A stretch of 32,257 nucleotides of DNA, from the NCBI GenBank assembly GCA_903936775.1, contig CAIZWU010000258.1, forward strand, positions 1 through 32,257, written 5' to 3'. The notes below the pieces were generated by a model that had not been told where the DNA came from, searched no databases, and worked only from the letters and a program-made list of their open reading frames with translations. The stretch comes from an uncultured bacterium (lineage in GTDB: Bacteria; Verrucomicrobiota; Verrucomicrobiia; Verrucomicrobiales; V1-33). Numbering within the stretch: position 1 is the stretch's first letter; each line of letters begins with the position of its first letter. A program made the translations under genes and the position numbers. Of the stretch, positions 7,957 to 14,900 are shown piece after piece.

Positions 7957-8979
7957 TCAGCGCTCCGGTTTTGACGGGAGGATGCCAACCGGAACCGGGA
8001 GCATCACTTCCGAGATCCGGCGGATCATGTGAGGCGCAAACAACGCCGCCGTGTAATGGCCGGCGGCATATTCCGCATGGTGGCCTTCCGGCAGCCGGGC
8101 GGCTTTCACGTAAGCCGCCGAGCAGGCCGGGGGAACGACTTCATCCTGGCTGGCACTGAAAAGCCAGACCTTGTCCGGGTCTGCACGGTGGGCCAGCCGC
8201 AGGGGTTCGATGGTCCAGATCGCGGCCCTCACGGCATCGTCGGTGACACCTGCTGCCTGTAATTGTTGGCGCAGGGTGGCGGCGTCCTTTTCCCCTTTGA
8301 AGACCACGTCGGCGAGATGCCCTCCCGCCAACAGGATGAATCCCCGGTCGTAGCCGCGATCCAGTCCAACCACCGTGGACGTCACAAAGCCCCCCAGGCT
8401 GATCCCGCAGATTCCAATGTTGGAGCTGTCGACCAAGGGCAGGGCCGCCACCGCATCCCGCGCCCGGCGGGCATCAGCGATGCCTTGCCTCAGGCCGGGG
8501 AAGACCTGTTTCATATCGCCGGTCAGAGGCGAAGTGCGGGCTCCGTAGCCGGGCAGATGCATCAGAAATGTGTGGCAGCCCGTGAAGCGCAGACCGCGGG
8601 CAAAGGCCCGCCCGGCCGCCATGCCGCGTCCCGATTCATGAATCACCACCACCGCCGGAGCCTTCACCGGCGCACCCTGGGCATCCCGGTGGACATACCA
8701 TTCCAAGGCCACGGCATCGTTGGCGGAGTCCCCTGAGGGAAAGGGGGACGGAAAGCGCAATAACCAGTCCGAGTCCCTCGGGGCCGCGGTGGCGCTGACG
8801 CGGAAGTCCGCTGCTGTCCACCGCAGTCCCGCCAGGCAGGCTGCCGCATCCGGCTGCGGTTCCAGATCCGCGGCCAGGGTGTCCCGGGCCGTAAAGGGAC
8901 TGCCTTCCAGCGCCGTGTTTCCGGCCCCGGAGGCGATCTCCAGGCACGAAAATATGAGCAAGTAGCGGAGCAGGAACAT
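7957..8979 (-). CDS. Secreted alpha/beta hydrolase (dienelactone-hydrolase/acyl-peptidase-like)
   Basis: I chose the ATG at 8979 (340 aa) because it begins a signal peptide (MFLLRYLLIFSCLEIASGAG); the frame is open further upstream to a TTG at 9012. The catalytic domain starts near residue 108 with APAVVVIHESGRGM, the usual oxyanion-side strand. S194 sits in the nucleophile elbow GISLGG, D279 in SASQDEVVPP and H308 in AGHYTA, completing a Ser-Asp-His triad in the right order. The family cleaves esters or lactones, often acetyl or methyl esters on polysaccharides when exported. A link to pectin or sugar-lactone turnover is suggested by the neighbouring sugar-acid dehydratase and pectate lyase, but this is inference. 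It diverges from the dehydratase gene across 137 bases. Confidence 0.8.
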   Translation of the reverse strand: MFLLRYLLIFSCLEIASGAGNTALEGSPFTARDTLAADLEPQPDAAACLAGLRWTAADFRVSATAAPRDSDWLLRFPSPFPSGDSANDAVALEWYVHRDAQGAPVKAPAVVVIHESGRGMAAGRAFARGLRFTGCHTFLMHLPGYGARTSPLTGDMKQVFPGLRQGIADARRARDAVAALPLVDSSNIGICGISLGGFVTSTVVGLDRGYDRGFILLAGGHLADVVFKGEKDAATLRQQLQAAGVTDDAVRAAIWTIEPLRLAHRADPDKVWLFSASQDEVVPPACSAAYVKAARLPEGHHAEYAAGHYTAALFAPHMIRRISEVMLPVPVGILPSKPER

Positions 8980-9081
8980 AAGTGGGAGGAGGGGAGTTGA
9001 ATCCTGCACCAAACAGGATCCGGCAACAAAGTCACGCTTTTCCTCGCGGAAGTGGCGGTCAGTTGGTCATCGGCAAAGGCC

Positions 9082-9110
9082 TTGCCCCGGCCGGGGGAGC
9101 CTGTTTTAAT
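9082..9110 (+). promoter_or_regulatory. Candidate promoter for the IlvD/Edd-family dehydratase gene
   Basis: TTGCCC (9082-9087; 4/6 to the -35 consensus) and TTTAAT (9105-9110; 5/6 to the -10) are 17 bases apart. The expected start point is at about 9117, the A of the chosen ATG, so the transcript could be leaderless. An ATG at 9109 opens only a three-codon frame that ends by overlapping the real ATG (ATGA). Confidence 0.35.
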
Positions 9111-9116
9111 GGTTTT

Positions 9117-10859
9117 ATGACTAACTTATTCCCCCGTCCCCGCCGCACCCCGGAGCAGTTGCGTTCGCACCGCTGGTTCGGGCCGGATGATCTGAGGTCC
9201 TTCGGCCACCGGTCGCGGGCGAAGCAGATGGGTTATGCCACGGAGGATTTTGCCGGGAAACCGGTGATTGGGATTCTGAATACCTGGTCGGATTTGAATA
9301 CGTGCCATACACACTTCCGCGACCGGGCCCAGGAAGTGAAGCGCGGGGTCTGGCAGGCCGGCGGGTTTCCGGTGGAACTGCCGATCATGAGCCTGAGCGA
9401 GATGTTCATGAAACCGACCTCGATGTTTTACCGCAATCTGGTGGCGATGGAGGTGGAGGAAACCCTGAGATGTTATCCTCTGGACGGCGCGGTGCTGATG
9501 GGAGGCTGTGACAAGACCACTCCGGCTCTGCTGATGGGAGCCATCACGATGAATCTGCCATCCATCTACCTGCCGGCCGGAGCCATGACCAAAGGGAACT
9601 GGCGCGGCACCACCCTCGGCAGCGGGTCGGATGTATGGAAATATTGGGACGAACGGCGGGCCGGCAATCTGAGCTGCGATGCCTGGGCAGAACTGGAGGA
9701 CGGCATCGCCCGCGGTCCGGGCACGTGCATGACCATGGGCACGGCGGCCACCATGATGAGCATCGCAGAAGCGCTGGGGATGAGTTTGCCCAACGCCTCC
9801 TCCATCCCGGCCGCCCACGCGGAACACGCCCGGATGGCCACGCGCTGCGGAAGGCGGATTGTGGAGATGGTCTGGGAGGATCTCAGGCCGAAGGACATCC
9901 TGACGAAACAGAGTTTTGAGAATGCCATCATCGCGGACATGGCACTGGGCGGTTCCACCAACGCCATCGTGCATGTGCTGGCGATGGCCCGGCGGGCCGG
10001 GGCGGAGATCACGTTGGAGGACTTTGACCGGCTTTCCCTGACCACTCCCCTGGTGGCCAATCTGCGGCCCAGCGGTGAATATCTGATGGAGGATTTCCAC
10101 GACGCTGGCGGGCTGTGTGCGCTCCTGGAGCGCATCCGGGGTCTGCTGTTTACCGAGGCCCTCACCGTCACCGGGAAGTCCATTGGTGAAAACATTGCCG
10201 GGGCTGAAGTCTATGAGGAAAAGGTAATCCGGCCGTTGGACCAACCGCTGGCGGGGCAGGGCGGGACTTTTGTGCTGCGGGGAAATCTTTGTCCGAACGG
10301 TGCCGTGATCAAACCCGCCGCGGCCGATCCCCGTCTGCAACGCCACACCGGTCCAGCGCTGGTCTTTGACACCTATGCGGAGCTGAAACAGAACATCGAC
10401 CGCGAGGACCTCGACGTCACCCCGGACACCGTGCTGGTGCTGCGCAACGCCGGGCCGCTGGGTGGTCCGGGCATGCCGGAGTGGGGTATGCTGCCGATCC
10501 CTAAAAAACTGCTCAAGCAGGGCATCCGGGATATGGTCAGAATTTCCGATGCCCGCATGAGTGGAACCAGTTATGGCACCTGCGTGCTGCACATCGCGCC
10601 GGAGTCGGCAGTGGGCGGGCCGCTGGCCCTCGTGCATACCGGTGACCTGATCGCGCTGGATGTGGCCGGGCGCCGCCTTGAGTTGTTGGTGGATGAGGAT
10701 GAACTCAGCACCCGCCGGGCCGCCTGGACCGCGCCGCCTCCGCGGTATCATCGCGGGTATGGCCGCCTGCTGCTTGATGAGATCACCCAGGCGGATGAAG
10801 GCTGCGATTTCAAATTTCTTGCCAGCGCCGGGGAAACGCCCGAACCTGATATCTTTTAA
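9117..10859 (+). CDS. IlvD/Edd-family dehydratase, L-arabonate/pentonate dehydratase-like
   Basis: This 580-aa cytoplasmic enzyme should dehydrate an aldonic acid to a 2-keto-3-deoxy acid using a [2Fe-2S] cluster and Mg2+. The cluster cysteines are visible as C63 (NTCHTHF), C131 (GGCDKTTPA) and C204 (GTCMTMGTA), with K133 as the likely carboxylated lysine. The C-terminal block ISDARMSGTSYGT then HIAPESAVGG holds the catalytic serine. The N-terminus (TPEQLRSHRWFGPDDLRSFG) and the GSGSDVWKYWDERRAGN segment resemble characterised L-arabonate dehydratases more than biosynthetic dihydroxy-acid dehydratase. Length matches (about 579). The ATG at 9117 was chosen over upstream in-frame starts (frame open from 8982) because the family sequence begins here. 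The next gene, DapA-like, begins 35 bases after the stop; together they suggest a non-phosphorylative sugar-acid route. Exact substrate (L-arabonate, D-xylonate, D-galactonate) cannot be decided. Confidence 0.88.
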   Translation: MTNLFPRPRRTPEQLRSHRWFGPDDLRSFGHRSRAKQMGYATEDFAGKPVIGILNTWSDLNTCHTHFRDRAQEVKRGVWQAGGFPVELPIMSLSEMFMKPTSMFYRNLVAMEVEETLRCYPLDGAVLMGGCDKTTPALLMGAITMNLPSIYLPAGAMTKGNWRGTTLGSGSDVWKYWDERRAGNLSCDAWAELEDGIARGPGTCMTMGTAATMMSIAEALGMSLPNASSIPAAHAEHARMATRCGRRIVEMVWEDLRPKDILTKQSFENAIIADMALGGSTNAIVHVLAMARRAGAEITLEDFDRLSLTTPLVANLRPSGEYLMEDFHDAGGLCALLERIRGLLFTEALTVTGKSIGENIAGAEVYEEKVIRPLDQPLAGQGGTFVLRGNLCPNGAVIKPAAADPRLQRHTGPALVFDTYAELKQNIDREDLDVTPDTVLVLRNAGPLGGPGMPEWGMLPIPKKLLKQGIRDMVRISDARMSGTSYGTCVLHIAPESAVGGPLALVHTGDLIALDVAGRRLELLVDEDELSTRRAAWTAPPPRYHRGYGRLLLDEITQADEGCDFKFLASAGETPEPDIF

Positions 10860-10894
10860 GCCTCTCCCACGTCCAACCCTTGCTCCCCTTTCCC

Positions 10895-11803
10895 ATGACC
10901 GCTGCTTCCTATCAAACGTCCGTCATCGCTGTTCCCCCGCTCGCCCGCTCAGCTGATGGCACGGTCTGCCAAGTGCAGAACACCCGCCTGATCCGCCACA
11001 TGGAAAGCGGAGGCGTGCGCATCCTGCTGTATGGAGGCAATGCCAATTTTTATCACATCCGGCCTTCGGAGTTTGCCTCCACCCTGACGATCCTGACCGA
11101 TGCCGCGGGTCCGGAGACCGAGATCGTGCCCTCGGCGGGTCCGGCGTATGGCATGATGATGGATCAGGCGGCCATCCTGCGCACCCATCCGTTCCGCACC
11201 GCGATGGTGCTGCCCCACGTGGGCCTGAATACCCCCGATGGGGTGGCGACCGGGCTGCGGCATTTTGCGGAAAAATTCGGCCGGCCGATCGTGGTTTATA
11301 TGAAAAACGAAGGTTACATCACGCCAGCACTGGTTGCGGAACTGGTGAAGGATGGTCTCGTGTCCTGGATTAAATACGCGATCGTCCGCGACGATCCGTC
11401 CAAGGATGCGGTGTTAAGCGAATTGGCCGACCGGGTGGACCCTCAATTGATTGTCAGCGGGATCGGCGAACAGCCGGCCCTGGTGCATCTGGACCAGTTC
11501 AAACTGGGCGGTTTTACAACCGGCTGCGGCTGTGTGGCTCCCGTGCTCTCCCAGAAAGTCCTGCAACTGGCCAAAAAAGGGGACTGGGCCGGAGCGAATG
11601 CGGTTCGCAAGCAATTCGAGCTGCTGGAGGATCTGCGCAATGAGATCAACCCGGTGCGCGTGCTGCACGAGGCCGTGACGCTCAGTGGCGTGGCCGACAT
11701 GGGCACGATCCTGCCGCTCCTGAGTGGATTGAATCCCGTGGACCGCTCCCGGGTGCAGGCCGCCGCCGCCGCCCTGCTGGCGCTGAATACGCATCCGGAG
11801 TGA
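10895..11803 (+). CDS. DapA/NAL-superfamily lyase or dehydratase (2-keto-3-deoxy sugar acid type)
   Basis: This 302-aa (beta/alpha)8 barrel belongs to the dihydrodipicolinate synthase/N-acetylneuraminate lyase superfamily. The Schiff-base lysine is K160 in SWIKYAIVRDD, and the conserved active-site tyrosine is Y135 in PIVVYMKNEGY. The GTTGE-type substrate loop reads YGGNANFYH (46-54), unlike true DapA, so a catabolic keto-acid enzyme is more likely, for example a 2-keto-3-deoxy-pentonate dehydratase or aldolase acting on the product of the upstream dehydratase. The glycine-rich GGFTTGCGCVAPVLS segment matches the barrel's later strands. The ATG at 10895 was preferred to a TTG at 10880; its leader is strongly pyrimidine-rich (CTCCCCTTTCCC), with no Shine-Dalgarno. 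The two genes are very probably one operon. Product and substrate are inferred from pairing. Confidence 0.8.
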   Translation: MTAASYQTSVIAVPPLARSADGTVCQVQNTRLIRHMESGGVRILLYGGNANFYHIRPSEFASTLTILTDAAGPETEIVPSAGPAYGMMMDQAAILRTHPFRTAMVLPHVGLNTPDGVATGLRHFAEKFGRPIVVYMKNEGYITPALVAELVKDGLVSWIKYAIVRDDPSKDAVLSELADRVDPQLIVSGIGEQPALVHLDQFKLGGFTTGCGCVAPVLSQKVLQLAKKGDWAGANAVRKQFELLEDLRNEINPVRVLHEAVTLSGVADMGTILPLLSGLNPVDRSRVQAAAAALLALNTHPE

Positions 11804-11848
11804 CCCCTGATCCCCTCCGGGAAAGCTACGATCCCGCGCAGTGGCCGA

Positions 11849-11854
11849 TATAAT
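11849..11854 (+). promoter_or_regulatory. Perfect -10 hexamer in the leader of the ThuA/haem gene
   Basis: TATAAT lies at 11849-11854 in a relatively AT-rich patch, 145 bases before the large ThuA gene. No good -35 lies at 16-18 bases upstream, so it needs an activator, another element, or is chance. Confidence 0.25.
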
Positions 11855-11877
11855 TTTCGCTTAAGTTGCCCGTAGCG

Positions 11878-11906
11878 TTGCCAAGTCACCAAGTTTGAGG
11901 GATAAA
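11878..11906 (+). promoter_or_regulatory. Candidate sigma70-like promoter for the ThuA/haem gene
   Basis: TTGCCA (11878-11883; 5/6 to consensus) and GATAAA (11901-11906; 4/6) are separated by 17 bases. The gap 11804-11998 is the only sizeable intergenic space before the exported-enzyme cluster, so a promoter is expected here. The leader would be about 85 bases long. Confidence 0.4.
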
Positions 11907-11998
11907 AGCACCTCCAACCGCGGGTATTTCCATGCCTGGCGTGAGTATTGATGTGATTCCGGTGTTCCCGCCCGGCGATTTTCCTTCCGTTTATTCCT

Positions 11999-14900
11999 AT
12001 GAAATTCAAGTTATTCTCCTTCGGCCTGCTGGTCCTGTCCGGACTATCGGCCTTTGCTGCTGATGCCCCGCTGCGGGTCTTTATCCGTGGCGGCGTCAAG
12101 ACCCACGCTCCGGGTGCCCACGAACACGCCCAGTTCCTCAAGGACTGGCAACCGCTGCTCGCCTCGCGGGGGCTGCAGGTGGACGGTGGGATGGATCTGC
12201 CCAGCGACGACAAATTGAAGCAGACCGATGTGCTTCTGATGTACGCCCAGGACGGCGGCACGGTGCCTCCTTCGCGGTGGGCCGCTTTTGATGAATATCT
12301 GAAGCGAGGCGGTGGCTTGGTGGTGGTGCATACGGCTGCGGTCAGCCGAGAGGAGAATCACTGGAAGGCGGTCACGGGCGGATGCTGGCGGAGCAAAACC
12401 ACCAAGTGGAAGGAAGGTCCGATGGACCTTTACTACGTGGAAAACCAGCGGATCGACGGCGGCCACCCCATTACGCGGAATGCCTCCAACTTCCACATCG
12501 ACGACGAGATTTATTACGACATGGACGTCTCCCCCGACGTGCGTGTCCTCGCCACCGCTTACACCCCCAACGTCCGCGACGGTAAGAAACCGGCGGAAGG
12601 CGGCAAGGCCCATATCTACGACATCCAGCCGCAGATGTGGACCTACGAGCGGACCATGGAAGGCGGCACTCAGCCCTACCGTGCGTTTGTCAGTATTCCG
12701 GGCCATCTCTACACCACGTTCCAGAAACCACACTACCGCGCCATCCTGCTGCGGGGCTTGGCCTGGGCCGGGAAACGGACCAGCGTTGATGAATTCTGCT
12801 CGCCGGAGGAATTGTCTTCCCTGACCTATCCGGAAGGCGGGCCGCAAAAACCGGAAGCCACCCTGAAGAACCTGGAAGTGCATCCTGACTTCGACATGAC
12901 TCTGGTCACGGCCGAGCCGCTGATTACAAAACCGATGAATTTTGACTGGGACGCCAGCGGTCGTCTCTGGGTGGCTGAAACTCCGGAATACCCCAATGGC
13001 CGTCGCGGCATGCGCCCGGACTATCGCGGCAAGGAGTGGAAGGATCACGGCGGACTGGAACCCCAGCCCGGTATCCAGGACCGCCCCGGCATGGACAAGG
13101 TCAGCATCCTGACCGACACCAACGCCGACGGCGTGATGGACAAAAAGGAAGTGTTCCATCAAGGACTCGACCTCGTCACCGGTCTCGTATTTTACAAGGA
13201 CGGCGTGATTGTCACCCAGGCCCCTGACATTCTTTGGTTGCGGGACACCGATGCCGATGGCAAGGCCGACAAGGTCGAGAAACTCTACACCAATCTTGGC
13301 ACTGGCGACACCCATGCGGTGATCAACAATCCCCGCATGGGCTGGGACGGCTGGATTTACGCCACCCACGGCTACAGCGCCTCCCCGGATGTCACCAACG
13401 GCGACGGCAGCCTGCACTTTGGCAATATTGGCAGCGGCGTGGTGCGCTTCAAACCGGACGGTTCGAAAATCGAGCAATACTCGTCCAAAGGCGGCAATAC
13501 CTGGGGCCTCACCATCACCGGCGACAACCGGGTGATGTGGACGCAGCCTACCAGCGGCACCCTGCTCAATCAGGTCGTCCTGCCCGAGTATGCCCTCGCC
13601 CGCGGCAAGGTCGGCAATACCCCGAGCTTCAACACCATCATCGGCAGCCAAAAGAGCTACTCGTCCATCAAGTATGAAGAACTTGCCTACGTGCAGATCG
13701 ACCGGGTGGGTGACTTCACCGCCGGAGCCGGAGCCGTGATTTATGACGGAGGTGCCTGGCCTGCCGAATACAACGGCGACTACTTCACCACCGAACCCAC
13801 CATCAACCTGATCCACCATCAGCGCCTGACACCAAAGACCACCAGCTATGAAGCGCACAAGCTGCCTGGCCGGGAGGAAACCGAATTCATCCGCAGCACC
13901 GACAAATGGTGGCGCCCGATCGAAGTGCGCACCGGCCCTGACGGGGCGATGTATGTTGGCGACTTTTACAACCAAGCCGTCATCCACAATGACACCCGCG
14001 GTCCTGACCATAATCAGGTGAACGCTGCGGTCCGCCCGGACCGCGACCACTATTTCGGCCGCATCTGGCGCATTCAGCATAAACAGGCGATGAAGCTTGA
14101 AGTGCCCAACCTCACCAAAGCCGATCCCGCCCAGCTGACCGCTGCCCTCGCTCATCCCAACCGGGCGATCCGCCTGACAGCCAGCCGGCTCCTGATTGAA
14201 AAGGGAGCCCCGGCAGCTCCGATTGTCAACCTGCTGCAGAAGGGCAACGCCGAGGCAAAAATCGCCGCGCTCTGGACCCTGAGTGGTCTGAAGTCCGTCA
14301 GTCCTGAATTGCTCACCGCCGCGCTGGCTGATTCTGACCTGACGGTCCGCCGGAATGCCGCCGGAGTCGCGGAGGCGTCCACCGCCTCCGTTCAGTCGGA
14401 AAAACAAGTCGCCGGTCTGATCGGTGATCCGGACGCCACAGTCAGGGTCACTGCCCTGCGCGCGCTCGGTTCCATGGAGATCAGCGATGCCGCGGCCCGG
14501 CAGATCATCGCCTCCTGGCCGAAGTTGGACGACGACTTCCAGCGGAGTGCCGCCGTCGGTGCCGCCTCCCGGAATCCTGCCGGCAGCATTGCCGCCGCTT
14601 TGGATAGTGCCGGTGCCGCGGACTTGATTCCCCTCGTGTCCCAATTGGTGGATACGATCGCCCGCGACAATAATACCGCGGCGGCCGCCAAGCTGGTGGC
14701 GCTGATCGCCTCCAAACCCGAATCCACCGATCCCCTGAAGCGCTCCATCCTGGACACCCTGGGCAAGTCCCTGAAGGATGCTCCTGCCATGACAGCGGAA
14801 TTGTCTGCGGCACTTGGCCAACTGCTCGCCAGCGGCGTATCCGGCAGCGTCCTTCCGGTGGCTGCCAAATGGGATCGCGATGGCTCCCTGAAAGCGGAGA

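Noticed and set aside
9108..9120. Possible three-codon leader peptide overlapping the dehydratase start (ATGGTTTTATGA)
   Set aside because: Too short to support; ATGs this close to a start occur by chance, though it was noted under the promoter.
9126..10751. 541-codon minus-strand frame opposite the IlvD/Edd dehydratase
   Set aside because: Antisense to an unmistakable dehydratase; no plausible domain.
11862..11998. Possible riboswitch or structured leader before the ThuA gene
   Set aside because: No recognisable conserved core or strong stem was found; only promoter-like hexamers could be supported.
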